Source of the DNA: a virus
Direction: 5' to 3' (one strand)
DNA length: 21,942 nucleotides
Virus record (IMG/VR): IMGVR_UViG_3300032242_000296
Location: 1-21,942 of that record
Position 1 is the first letter of the stretch, and the number at the start of each line of letters is the position of its first letter. The position numbers and the translations under genes were made by a program. The notes under the pieces were generated by a model. That model worked only from the letters and a program-made list of their open reading frames with translations, did not search any database and had not been told where the DNA came from. This document shows, piece by piece, positions 8,095 to 15,281 of the stretch.

Positions 8095-8487
8095 TTAGGC
8101 TCCTGGAGGGGTATTCACCCATGATAAAGTTGCCTCATCCCAATACCAAGGACCACCTTCAGTTGGTGCTGGACCTGGAGGAGTTGGAGCTTCCCATAAA
8201 TAAGTCGCTGGATTTAGCACCCATGAAGGATATGGTTGTGGGGCTGCAAAACCTGTACCATCCCATGAATAGCCAATACCAGCATAGTTGTAATTAAGGG
8301 GAGTGCCACCATCAGGAGTCATTGGCTCGGCAGGAGGGCTTGGTGCATAATGCACATTGCCATAAGTGTTATAGGAAGTTTGAACCCATAAAGATGGATC
8401 TCCAACAACTCCGCTATCAATAAATGTTTGATCGGCAACAATCACATCTGTGACTTTTCCGTTTTCTACTTTTGCAAAATGTGCCAT
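8095..8487 (-). CDS. Tail fibre-associated protein, MAHFAKVENG family (130 aa)
   Basis: I place the start at the ATG giving MAHFAKVENGKVTDVIVADQ, because AAAGGAAT lies at normal distance upstream and this N-terminus is the usual one for the family. A longer frame begins 12 codons earlier but overlaps the previous gene. The N-terminal 30 residues form a beta module known from cyanophage and other aquatic phage proteins located among tail fibres. The C-terminal half is rich in Pro, Trp and Tyr (SWVLNPATYLWEAPTPPGP, GPWYWDEATLSW), with repeated W-containing strands, suggesting a binding surface. Its role is probably virion-surface or fibre attachment. Confidence 0.65.
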   Translation of the reverse strand: MAHFAKVENGKVTDVIVADQTFIDSGVVGDPSLWVQTSYNTYGNVHYAPSPPAEPMTPDGGTPLNYNYAGIGYSWDGTGFAAPQPYPSWVLNPATYLWEAPTPPGPAPTEGGPWYWDEATLSWVNTPPGA

Positions 8488-8497
8488 GTTTATTCCT

Positions 8498-10867
8498 TTA
8501 AGCTGTATATGTACCGCTACCAACAGTACCGTAAATTAAGATTGTATTTGCTCCGCTTGTGGTTACAGTTGGAGAGCCTGTGGTGACTCCTGTGTAGTTA
8601 ACTGTTGGCATAGAAATAATAATGACACCAGAACCTCCGTTACCGCCAGCGCCAGCAGAATTTGAGCCACCGCCACCACCACCAGTATTTGCAGTTCCGT
8701 TTGAGCCTATACCTGCAGCGCCAGCACCGCCACCGCCAGCGCCACCAGCGCCACCGTTATATCCACCTTGAATACCACCGCCACCACCACCAGCATAAGT
8801 TACAGAAGTGCCAGTAATACTTGATGCTGTTCCTGCTCCACCTGCACCACCGTTATTTAGGTTTGGAGCAGTTTGACCTGCTGCACTAGAACCACCTCCA
8901 CCACCGCCAGGATAACCAGAACCAGTATTTAATCCTGATCCTCCAGCATTTCCTTGGCTGGCAGTTCCTGAACCAGGACTTGAATTATTTGCGCCACCAC
9001 CGCCTGAACCGCCAGTATTTCCATTAACACCTTGACCACCACCGCCTCCACCACCGACAACAGTAGTTAATCCAGTAAAAGTTGAATTTGATCCATTTGA
9101 TCCTGCTGTTCCTGAACCACCTGTACCTCCACCACCAACAACAAAAGTATAAGTAGTCCCTCTTGTAAAATTAGTAGTTCCAGTTAAAAGTCCGCCAGCG
9201 CCACCGCCACCACCATCATTATTTCCACCGCCACCACCACCAGCCACCATTAAATAAGTAACTGCATAGTAAGGAACTAGGCTTCCGCTACTTGTAAATG
9301 AATGTATGGTATTTCCACCAGATGATGTAACAGTACCACCAGTAAATTTTTGGCTACCAGCATACGAGATGATGACGATGCCTGAACCGCCAAGACCGTT
9401 AGAAACGGTGAATGCGCCTCCACCACCGCCACCAGTATTAGCTGTGCCGTTAGTTGCAGATGCCAATGCGCCAGCTCCACCTCCGCCTGTGCCTCCAGCT
9501 CCAGAACTAGTGGCTCCACCGCCACCACCGCCACCAGCATAATAGGTTGCGGACCCGCTAATACTTGAAGATAGACCTACACCACCATTTGAACCAGCAT
9601 CAGTAGATGAATTTGCAGCAGCAGCTCCTGCGCCACCGCCACCAGCGCCATTATAAGTTCCGCCAGATGCTGAATTACCACCAGAATTTCCTTGACCAGC
9701 AGTTCCAGCTCCGCCACCATACGGTGTTCCACCATTAAAAGATCCGCCTGCACCCGATCCGCCAGAAGTGGCTGTAGCGCTGTAGTTAGAATGTCCACCG
9801 CCTAATGCTGTAGTTGAAACTGGGCTGAAACTTGAATTATTACCTTGTCCTTGTGAAGCGCTACCAGCGCCAACAATAACGGTATAAGTTGAATTGGCAT
9901 CAATTATTGCAGTTGATGCTAAATAACCACCTGCACCACCACCGCCACCCACACCGCCACCGCCACCAGCAACAATTAAATAGCTTGCAGATAAAGAACT
10001 TAATGGACTGAGCACACCACTAGAGGTGAATGTATGGATAGTATTACCACCTACAGAAGTTACTGTGCCACCACCAAATTGTTGTGCGCCAGCATAAGAA
10101 ATAATGACAATGCCTGAACCTCCATTACCTCCAGATGCTGTAGAACCATTACCACCACCGCCACCACCGCCACCGCCTGTATTAACTGTTCCAGCCGAAC
10201 CATTGCCAGCACTTGCTGCACTACCATTACCGCCACCACCTGCACCACCAGAACCAGCAGCAATAGAATTTGGTGTATATCCACCACCACCTCCGCCTCC
10301 AGCATAAGTTACAGATGTTCCAGAAATTGAAGAAGATAAACCTACACCGCCATTACCGCCAGTTGCAGTAGTTCCAGTTCCGCCTATAGCACCAGCTCCG
10401 CCTCCACCACCGCCACCAGACAAACTAGCTTGATTAGAACCACCACCAGCATTACCTTGTCCAGATGTTGCAGCGCCACCAGCCCAACCACCTACAGTAC
10501 TTGCATTATCTCCACCAGCGCCACCGCCAGAACCTCCAGCACCACCATTTGTTGAATAATGATTACTTAAACCGCCACCAACAGAAGCAGTAAGTCCAGT
10601 AACAGATGAATTACTGCCTTTAGTGCCTATACCACCACTTGTGCCACCAGTGCCGCCAGCGCCAACAATAACCGTATACGAGAGTGTTGGATTTAAAGAT
10701 GTTGTGCCTGTTAAGTAACCACCAGCGCCAGCTCCGCCAGCTAAGTCTGCGCCAGCTCCGCCACCGCCAGCTACTTGGAGGTAACTAGCCGACACAGCTC
10801 CGCCCTTGCCAGTGGTAAATCCAAAGGCTGCTATAGCTGCTGCACCGATTTTAGATAAACGAGGCAT
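8498..10867 (-). CDS. Giant glycine-rich tail adhesin-like protein with three tandem modules (789 aa)
   Basis: Nearly 40% glycine by eye, with runs such as AGGGGGGG. After a hydrophobic N-terminal stretch (residues 1-25), three related modules follow, at residues 27-287, 293-532 and 536-783. Each begins SYLxVAGGGG, contains a YTVIVGAG strand, a central SGTSVTYAGGGGGGG region and NTGGGGGGG, and ends GSGIVIISYAG...GGTVTSxGGNTIHTFTSSG. This is the phage glycine-rich domain type, thought to pack as polyglycine II helices in adhesins such as the T-even gp38 tip. It lies in the fibre cluster, so receptor binding is the likely role. AGGA precedes the ATG. The antisense strand shows proline-rich open frames that are shadows. 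Confidence 0.75.
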   Translation of the reverse strand: MPRLSKIGAAAIAAFGFTTGKGGAVSASYLQVAGGGGAGADLAGGAGAGGYLTGTTSLNPTLSYTVIVGAGGTGGTSGGIGTKGSNSSVTGLTASVGGGLSNHYSTNGGAGGSGGGAGGDNASTVGGWAGGAATSGQGNAGGGSNQASLSGGGGGGGAGAIGGTGTTATGGNGGVGLSSSISGTSVTYAGGGGGGGYTPNSIAAGSGGAGGGGNGSAASAGNGSAGTVNTGGGGGGGGGNGSTASGGNGGSGIVIISYAGAQQFGGGTVTSVGGNTIHTFTSSGVLSPLSSLSASYLIVAGGGGGVGGGGGAGGYLASTAIIDANSTYTVIVGAGSASQGQGNNSSFSPVSTTALGGGHSNYSATATSGGSGAGGSFNGGTPYGGGAGTAGQGNSGGNSASGGTYNGAGGGGAGAAAANSSTDAGSNGGVGLSSSISGSATYYAGGGGGGGATSSGAGGTGGGGAGALASATNGTANTGGGGGGAFTVSNGLGGSGIVIISYAGSQKFTGGTVTSSGGNTIHSFTSSGSLVPYYAVTYLMVAGGGGGGNNDGGGGGAGGLLTGTTNFTRGTTYTFVVGGGGTGGSGTAGSNGSNSTFTGLTTVVGGGGGGGQGVNGNTGGSGGGGANNSSPGSGTASQGNAGGSGLNTGSGYPGGGGGGSSAAGQTAPNLNNGGAGGAGTASSITGTSVTYAGGGGGGIQGGYNGGAGGAGGGGAGAAGIGSNGTANTGGGGGGSNSAGAGGNGGSGVIIISMPTVNYTGVTTGSPTVTTSGANTILIYGTVGSGTYTA
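8519..10789 (-). repeat. Three tandem glycine-rich coding modules of about 750 bases each
   Basis: The units lie at about 10007-10789, 9272-9991 and 8519-9262. Each encodes a start strand (SYLQVA, SYLIVA, TYLMVA), glycine-run interior and an end block (IVIISYAG or VIIISMP, then a NTIHTF-type strand). Units 1 and 2 have the most similar end blocks; the third end block is diverged (NTILIYGTVGSG). The interior is dense in GGN codons, giving simple-sequence ccaccgcca-like tracts on the plus strand. Confidence 0.8.
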
Positions 10868-10876
10868 TCGTTAATC

Positions 10877-11551
10877 CTACTTAAATTGAGTTTGTGAAGC
10901 TAAAACCGTATAAGCATTGCTACCTGTTTTAATAATGACATAGTTGTAAGCATCAACCGAGCTTGCATTACCAGAAGTAGGGGCTGTACCACCCTGCCAT
11001 TTAGGGGTAACCGTGCTGCCATCAACTTGTACAAGACTGTTGTAGTAAGCAGTAGCACCATTAGTGTTAAGTAGAGTAACTGAAATTGAAGCATTATTAG
11101 GCACAGCATTGTTAAAAGTAGTGCCAGAGTTGCCTCTAAAATTTACAGTAAAGTTACCAGCAGCATTTGAGGTAAGGTACAAAACCACATTTGATAAAAT
11201 ATCAAGGTTGACAGTCGCATTAGCAGATGTTGCTGTCACATTGGCTGGCTCTTGAATAAGCTCGACAGTGGCATTATTTAAAGTTAGATTACCAACAGTT
11301 GAGGTTGTGCTACCGAGAGTGATAGTAGCATTGCCTAAAGTAGCTGTGGAGTTAGCTAATAAACTATTTGGAAAGGCAACTGAAACACTTGCCACATTCA
11401 CATTGGTTAAAGTTAGGTTACCAACACTTGTAGTGGTATTCCCTAATCCTACAGCAGCATTACCAAGGGTTGCTGTGGTATTAAAATTTTGATCTAGCTG
11501 CGATAAAGGAATAGCACTCGTTGCTGTTCCGAATACATTTGGGACTCCCAT
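10877..11551 (-). CDS. Fibre/structural protein with TLGN repeats and conserved C-terminal beta domain (224 aa)
   Basis: The N-terminus (MGVPNVFGTATSAIPLSQLDQNFNT) is a common start of phage fibre-like proteins. Residues 27-94 hold the TLGN repeats shared with the 367-residue fibre. The C-terminal half (about 110-224) has 'LYLTSNAAGNFTVNFRG', 'TLLNTNGATAYYNS', 'QVDGSTVTPKWQGGTAP' and YTVLASQTQF, a conserved beta domain I recognise from many marine and freshwater phage structural proteins without known function. The ATG follows the upstream stop directly with GAGG as binding site. It likely belongs to the tail fibre or tip complex. Confidence 0.65.
   Translation of the reverse strand: MGVPNVFGTATSAIPLSQLDQNFNTTATLGNAAVGLGNTTTSVGNLTLTNVNVASVSVAFPNSLLANSTATLGNATITLGSTTSTVGNLTLNNATVELIQEPANVTATSANATVNLDILSNVVLYLTSNAAGNFTVNFRGNSGTTFNNAVPNNASISVTLLNTNGATAYYNSLVQVDGSTVTPKWQGGTAPTSGNASSVDAYNYVIIKTGSNAYTVLASQTQFK
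11270..11473 (-). repeat. TLGN-type beta repeat block, copy in the 224-aa protein
   Basis: Residues 27-94 read TLGNAAVGLGNTTTSVGN, then ASVSVAFPNSLLAN, then TLGNATITLGSTTSTVGN. The order, spacing and FPNS core match the block at 6829-7023, so the two fibre genes share a duplicated or exchanged module. Confidence 0.8.
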
Positions 11552-13540
11552 TTAGAACCTCACTCTCAATTCATGTTCAAATTCAAATGTGTTATAGACA
11601 AATCCTGCCGAATTGGATGTACTGGTAAGCCCTAAGTATTTACCCCATTGCTGTGCATCCGATTTATATAAGGTATATCCTGTTCCACCTAACCAAGATA
11701 TTACTGTAGAACTGTTATTTATCCAAGAGATAGTGGCTCCAAAATTGTTAGTCCAAGTGATAAAGTTTTGAAGGGTGTAGTTTGGACTAGAGCCATTCTC
11801 AGAATCAACTGTGACATTGATAATTCCGCCTTGGGAAAGAGTGGCTTCAATACCAAATTTAAGGGCTTGTTTAGTGCGGATTGGATCGGTTAATGGCAAT
11901 AGCGCAGTTTGCACACGGCTAGTAAGCGCACTGGTTGCATCGGCATAGAGCTTGTAAAGTGATGTACCAGAGACACCATATAATGAAATTAGACCACCAG
12001 CAGGCACTGAAGTGATGTAAGCCATGCTATCCATTTGGCTAGTCAAGAACCATTTTTTCTCAAAGAACACAGCTTGGATATAGCGGTATCCGCCAGTAAA
12101 GACGGCATCGTAATATCTAAAATTAAATGCAGCGCACAAAATGTTATTAATGAGCACCTGACCTGCATAGACTGGGCTATTAAAGTCAATGTTGGGGAAC
12201 ATTCCATCAAGCGGGTCTGAAATCTTAGAGGTGGTAGAACCGACCAGCGCATACACACCATAGTCGTTCATAAACAACACAGACCTAAAATACGGGAATA
12301 TGGCTTGCGCTCTCTTAGAACCAACCGATGCGCTCACATTGGTATTGGTAAATAAGGTCTGACCACTAGTGGAAACCCTAACATCAGAGAACACATTGAT
12401 GGAGTCATCACCAAAAATGTATAAGAAATTGTTGGCTGGCAAGATTTGTTGAATGTTGCCATGCAGTGTAGAGTCAGTTAAAACAATGGTTCCAGCAGAC
12501 ACTGTAGTAAAGTCACTGTACGAGCCAGCAGCAGAATAGGCTACAGTGCGCCCAAAAGCCACCCAAACCCGCCCTGAGAACGATGCAACACCCACATTGG
12601 GATATTGGTTCACAACAGGAATTAAAACAGCTCCAGTACCGCCTCCTGCAACCGAGACAGTCATATTGGCTGAATTGGTGTAGTTGGCGCCATAGTTCGT
12701 CATAATGACTACTTGGACTTGGTTATTTCTGACAATTGCTTGGGCTGCTGCGCCAGTACCGCCACCACCAGAAATAGTGACTGCTTGCAATCCATTGGTG
12801 TATCCGTTACCAGAGTTAGTGACCGCTATGGATACGGTGCCCTGTTTAAAAGTCACAAGCTGACCAATAGCCGATGCACCTGATCCACCGCCACCTGTGA
12901 CTGTAATGGTTAAATTGGCTGCATTGGTATAACCACTACCTGCATTTTGGATAGAAATCTGTGCAATAGAATTTCCAACCAAGGCTGCTGTAGCATTGGC
13001 TTGTACACCACCAACCTCATCTGGACCTGAAATAGTCACTGTAGGAGCGCTGTTATAACCTGATCCACCGCTAACTAAACCAATCGTACCGACTGAACCA
13101 ATGGTCACAACATTGTTTGCATCCCAAGAATACAAACCATTTTGCTGGTCAAGGATCAAAATTCGGTCATTGTTGTATTGGCTAACCTCTACTCCAGCAC
13201 CAGAAAAAAATCCTGCACCTTTAATTGTGCCTTTTTCGCCTGTTTGAACTTTAAAATATTGAGCTGAACCATCGGCTCCAAAAGACAAAATGTAGTCAAA
13301 AACATCTAAATTGGCTGAAGCAAGGTAGGTTGTAGCACTAGAAAAGGTGACATTGGCAGAGGCATTGTCTTTGACACGGCTGTAGGTTGGCACTACCTTG
13401 AGGTTACTGTAGCCTACAGGCTGTGCATTTTCTACCCAAGAAAACTCATCTTCACCAATTGCAGTTCGGTTAGCTTTGGTATTAAGCCCCTTAAACTGCT
13501 TAATGACCTGGTATGATTTTTTCTGTTCTGCTGCTGCCAT
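11552..13540 (-). CDS. Tail nozzle / stabilisation-like protein with inserted Gly-Tyr repeats (662 aa)
   Basis: The N-terminus (QFKGLNTKANRTAIGEDEFSWVENAQPVG) is typical of podovirus tail tube or stabilisation proteins of the P22 gp10 / T7 gp12 nozzle type: a GLN(T) motif followed by a 'NA' start of a beta-propeller. Residues 310-560 hold blade-like repeats (GRVWVAFGRTVAYSAAG, FLYIFGDDSINVFSD, VLFMNDYGVYALVG). The C-terminus ends FEFEHELRVRF, a common end for this group. Residues 154-310 interrupt the propeller with four GxGYT..xxVTI..GGxG repeats. The gene directly follows the adaptor gene, as expected for the protein that closes the tail and retains DNA. No ribosome binding site is visible, so coupling to the adaptor is likely. 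Confidence 0.7.
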   Translation of the reverse strand: MAAAEQKKSYQVIKQFKGLNTKANRTAIGEDEFSWVENAQPVGYSNLKVVPTYSRVKDNASANVTFSSATTYLASANLDVFDYILSFGADGSAQYFKVQTGEKGTIKGAGFFSGAGVEVSQYNNDRILILDQQNGLYSWDANNVVTIGSVGTIGLVSGGSGYNSAPTVTISGPDEVGGVQANATAALVGNSIAQISIQNAGSGYTNAANLTITVTGGGGSGASAIGQLVTFKQGTVSIAVTNSGNGYTNGLQAVTISGGGGTGAAAQAIVRNNQVQVVIMTNYGANYTNSANMTVSVAGGGTGAVLIPVVNQYPNVGVASFSGRVWVAFGRTVAYSAAGSYSDFTTVSAGTIVLTDSTLHGNIQQILPANNFLYIFGDDSINVFSDVRVSTSGQTLFTNTNVSASVGSKRAQAIFPYFRSVLFMNDYGVYALVGSTTSKISDPLDGMFPNIDFNSPVYAGQVLINNILCAAFNFRYYDAVFTGGYRYIQAVFFEKKWFLTSQMDSMAYITSVPAGGLISLYGVSGTSLYKLYADATSALTSRVQTALLPLTDPIRTKQALKFGIEATLSQGGIINVTVDSENGSSPNYTLQNFITWTNNFGATISWINNSSTVISWLGGTGYTLYKSDAQQWGKYLGLTSTSNSAGFVYNTFEFEHELRVRF
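12611..13081 (-). repeat. Four Gly-Tyr beta repeats inserted in the nozzle protein
   Basis: Residues 154-310 contain GGSGYNSAPTVTI, GSGYTNAANLTITVTGGGGSG, GNGYTNGLQAVTISGGGGTG and GANYTNSANMTVSVAGGGTG, each about 40 residues apart. The spacing and pattern mark a tandem array of short beta modules, of a kind common in phage surface proteins. Confidence 0.8.
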
Positions 13541-13542
13541 GA

Positions 13543-14454
13543 TTAGTACGGTGAGCTATAAACAGTGGGAATCCTGCGAGTAAATACAGAGTTCAAGATT
13601 GAGCTAACTTGTTTTGTGTACTCCTGCTTGTAAATCTCAGATTCGCCATAGCTTTGCTCATAGTACTTAGCAAGGTAGGCAGCATAAAATTTAACCCCTG
13701 AAGTGTAGGGATCGTTAATAACATCGGTAGCTGTCTGGGTAGCCAACTGCAATGCAACAGGCAAGACCACACAATCAATTTCAATTTGATAGATTTGATC
13801 GGGCACTGGACCTAAATAGATTTGACCTTGACCGTATATCGTAAAGGCAAGAGGGCGCCCAATGTAATTTTGCCAAAACCGTAGACGGGCATTAAAGTCA
13901 GTCCAAGACAAATAATCCATCGGCACACGGCTATTGCCCCAATACAAATTGATATTCAAAATATCTAATACGGTAGTGCCAGTAGAAGGACTAAGAGGGC
14001 TAGTACCAACCAAATTGGTAAGAGCAGCATAAGAAATGTTTTCAACATTACCGACATAAGTTAATCCAGCAGTACCACTTAAAAATTGAGTAGAGGGCGG
14101 ATAGTTAGAATAATTGTTGGTACCGTTAGCTGGATAGGGAGGAGCTGTTCCATCCGTGGTTCCAGCTTGAGTTACCTGATAAATAAAAATATTACTAAAT
14201 ACAAATTGATTTAGTGTGTATGCAGTATTGGCAGCCCAAGCAACTGGATTGGTTGGTGTGGCACCATTTAAAGTTGTTGCAACTTGACATGGGGTTTGAG
14301 TGACAATGATCTCTCGCAGGCAGCCAGTATCCCGCACTACCCGTTCACGGGCAGAGTTAATGTAATCGGTTAACTGCTGATCGCTGTAAAAATTCCCGTT
14401 TGCATCATGCAGTAACCTACGAACATCTGTAATGTAGGTGTCAAGTGTTGCCAA
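13543..14454 (-). CDS. Head-tail adaptor protein with inserted carbohydrate-binding-like module (303 aa)
   Basis: The start is TTG, giving MATLDTYITDVRRLLHDANG; a stop codon sits two codons upstream (TAA AAA TTG), so no earlier start exists, and the N-terminus fits the adaptor family (P22 gp4 / T7 gp11 / SU10 adaptor type). Residues 20-50 (FYSDQQLTDYINSARERVVRDTG) and 185-300 (WTDFNARLRFWQNYIGRP...YGQGQIYLGPVPDQIYQIEIDCVVLP) are typical: a helical bundle plus a beta strand pair. Residues 69-137 carry an insert (VAWAANTAYTLNQFVF...YQVTQAGTTDGTAPP) resembling a small chitin- or carbohydrate-binding fold. The protein should join the portal to the nozzle. Confidence 0.75.
   Translation of the reverse strand: MATLDTYITDVRRLLHDANGNFYSDQQLTDYINSARERVVRDTGCLREIIVTQTPCQVATTLNGATPTNPVAWAANTAYTLNQFVFSNIFIYQVTQAGTTDGTAPPYPANGTNNYSNYPPSTQFLSGTAGLTYVGNVENISYAALTNLVGTSPLSPSTGTTVLDILNINLYWGNSRVPMDYLSWTDFNARLRFWQNYIGRPLAFTIYGQGQIYLGPVPDQIYQIEIDCVVLPVALQLATQTATDVINDPYTSGVKFYAAYLAKYYEQSYGESEIYKQEYTKQVSSILNSVFTRRIPTVYSSPY
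14044..14250 (-). other. Carbohydrate-binding-like insert in the adaptor
   Basis: The coding segment for residues 69-137 reads as a W-containing beta module (WAANTAYTLNQFVF, IYQVTQAGTTDGTAPP, SGTAGLTYVGN) placed between the N-terminal helices and the conserved core of the adaptor. The pattern 'xWAxNTAYxxxQ...YxVTxAGTTxxTxP' is that of small CBM5/12-like modules; the match is by motif only. Confidence 0.55.
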
Positions 14455-14457
14455 TTT

Positions 14458-14565
14458 TTAAATCCCATAGGTCATGCTGCCACCGAGAGGATCTTTCCCC
14501 CGCCCCTCTTTTGGGAGGGTAGGGGTACTCTTTCCACCAACGGGGATAACGATTGGTTCTTTTTT
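14458..14565 (-). other. Candidate programmed -1 frameshift site and alternative C-terminus
   Basis: The heptamer A AAA AAG (14565-14559) lies exactly in zero-frame register across codons 82-84 (CCA AAA AAG) of the 112-residue protein. This is a classic bacterial -1 slippery sequence. After a -1 slip the frame continues with 33 codons (EPIVIPVGGKSTPTLPKEGR..., ending GGSMTYGI) to a TAA at 14458-14460, giving a 117-residue product instead of 112. That TAA lies two codons before the TTG start of the adaptor. A short stem (ACCAA with TTGGT, 14557-14536) begins two bases after the heptamer, and a G/C hairpin lies about 33 bases downstream. Frameshifting itself is inferred. Confidence 0.45.
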
Positions 14566-14810
14566 GGAGGCTCTGTGGACAATTCCCATTTAGACAAGCG
14601 CTCTAAGCCCTCATCTAAATCGTTGGAGGTTTTTGCCCAACCTAGCCTAGCCAAGTAAGGTTCTTTGTTTTCATCTCCATAACCAAAAATATGTTTTGCA
14701 ACTTCAGGTGAAATCTCTACTGTCGATCCCACTTTAAATTCAAAAAATTGACCTGAAAATCCATCTTTCAATGGTTTGTCAGAATGATTGGTTACATAGA
14801 TTGTTGTCAT
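14472..14810 (-). CDS. Conserved small phage protein between capsid and adaptor genes (112 aa, zero frame)
   Basis: The N-terminal 70 residues (MTTIYVTNHSDKPLKDGFSG, then 'VEISPEVAKHIFGYG' and 'EPYLARLGWAKTSNDLDEGLERL') match a small protein found between the major capsid and adaptor genes of many podovirus-like phages; its function is not known to me. A small beta core with a helix is likely. The start overlaps the upstream stop by one base. After PPKK at residues 81-84 the zero frame continues 28 residues (NQSLSPLVERVPLPSQKRGG...) to TGA. That tail uses G/C-rich codons unlike the rest of the gene. A slippery heptamer in register offers a -1 alternative end, described separately. Confidence 0.7.
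   Translation of the reverse strand: MTTIYVTNHSDKPLKDGFSGQFFEFKVGSTVEISPEVAKHIFGYGDENKEPYLARLGWAKTSNDLDEGLERLSKWELSTEPPKKNQSLSPLVERVPLPSQKRGGGKILSVAA
14497..14525 (-). repeat. G/C-rich inverted repeat inside the dual-frame region
   Basis: On the minus strand CCCC-TA-CCCTC pairs with GAGGG-GC-GGGG around a six-base loop (CCAAAA): nine base pairs with one 2 x 2 internal mismatch. It lies in coding sequence downstream of the slippery heptamer. Its strong G/C content contrasts with the AT-leaning surroundings. It could be an RNA pause structure or a remnant of a short bacterial-type repeat. Confidence 0.55.
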
Positions 14811-15271
14811 TAGAAACTTACCACATCTCCGTAAACACTAATGCTTACAGCATTTGCATTACCTGAAGCGGTGTTAACTGCAACAAATAGGGCAGAAGTA
14901 GTCGATCCAGAGATCACAGTATTGGCACCATAAGCACCAGATACGGCAACATCTTGATAACGACCAGCAGCAGACAATGTGGACAACACAGTATTAGCGG
15001 TAACTAGATTTGCAGAGTTACCGTCATTACTTGTATAGATTGCCACATTTGCCGAGCTAACAGAGCCTCCCAAAGCCGTGAAAGTAATTTTTCTTACAAT
15101 CACAGCTCCAGAGTTGCTTACTGCACCACCGTTGGTTAACCCACCTGAACAAAAAGCTAAATTAGCAATTGCATTACCTGTAGTTGCTAAAGATACTGCT
15201 GTAGCAGTAGCAACACGGGCATTACTGAAACTGTCTAAATATAGCTGCGCTACTGCATCTGGGTTAGCCAT
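14810..15271 (-). CDS. Small beta-rich head-associated protein, possible decoration protein (153 aa)
   Basis: A Ser/Thr/Ala/Val-rich protein with a short N-terminal helix (MANPDAVAQLYLDSFSNARV) and then a beta sandwich-like series (VIVRKITFTALGGSVSSANV, AIYTSNDGNSANLV, GRYQDVAVSGAYG, TSALFVAVNTASG, AVSISVYGDVVSF). There is no catalytic motif and almost no charged residues after the first 60. It sits directly downstream of the capsid gene and a second small beta protein, the usual place for capsid decoration or head-fibre proteins. A strong AAGGAG site precedes its ATG, in keeping with high expression. Function inferred from place and fold type. Confidence 0.5.
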   Translation of the reverse strand: MANPDAVAQLYLDSFSNARVATATAVSLATTGNAIANLAFCSGGLTNGGAVSNSGAVIVRKITFTALGGSVSSANVAIYTSNDGNSANLVTANTVLSTLSAAGRYQDVAVSGAYGANTVISGSTTSALFVAVNTASGNANAVSISVYGDVVSF

Positions 15272-15281
15272 TTATTGCTCC

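Noticed and set aside
8488-8523. Longer N-terminus of the MAHFAKVENG protein, starting inside the glycine-rich gene
   Set aside because: The internal ATG has a good binding site and yields the familiar N-terminus; the longer start does not.
9306-10307. Proline-rich open frames on the plus strand opposite the glycine-rich gene
   Set aside because: They are the antisense reading of GGN codons, have no ribosome binding site and run against the operon.
11552-14454. Diversity-generating retroelement variable region in the surface-protein genes
   Set aside because: No reverse transcriptase or template repeat is in the window, and no adenine-biased C-terminal lectin-type repeat is seen.
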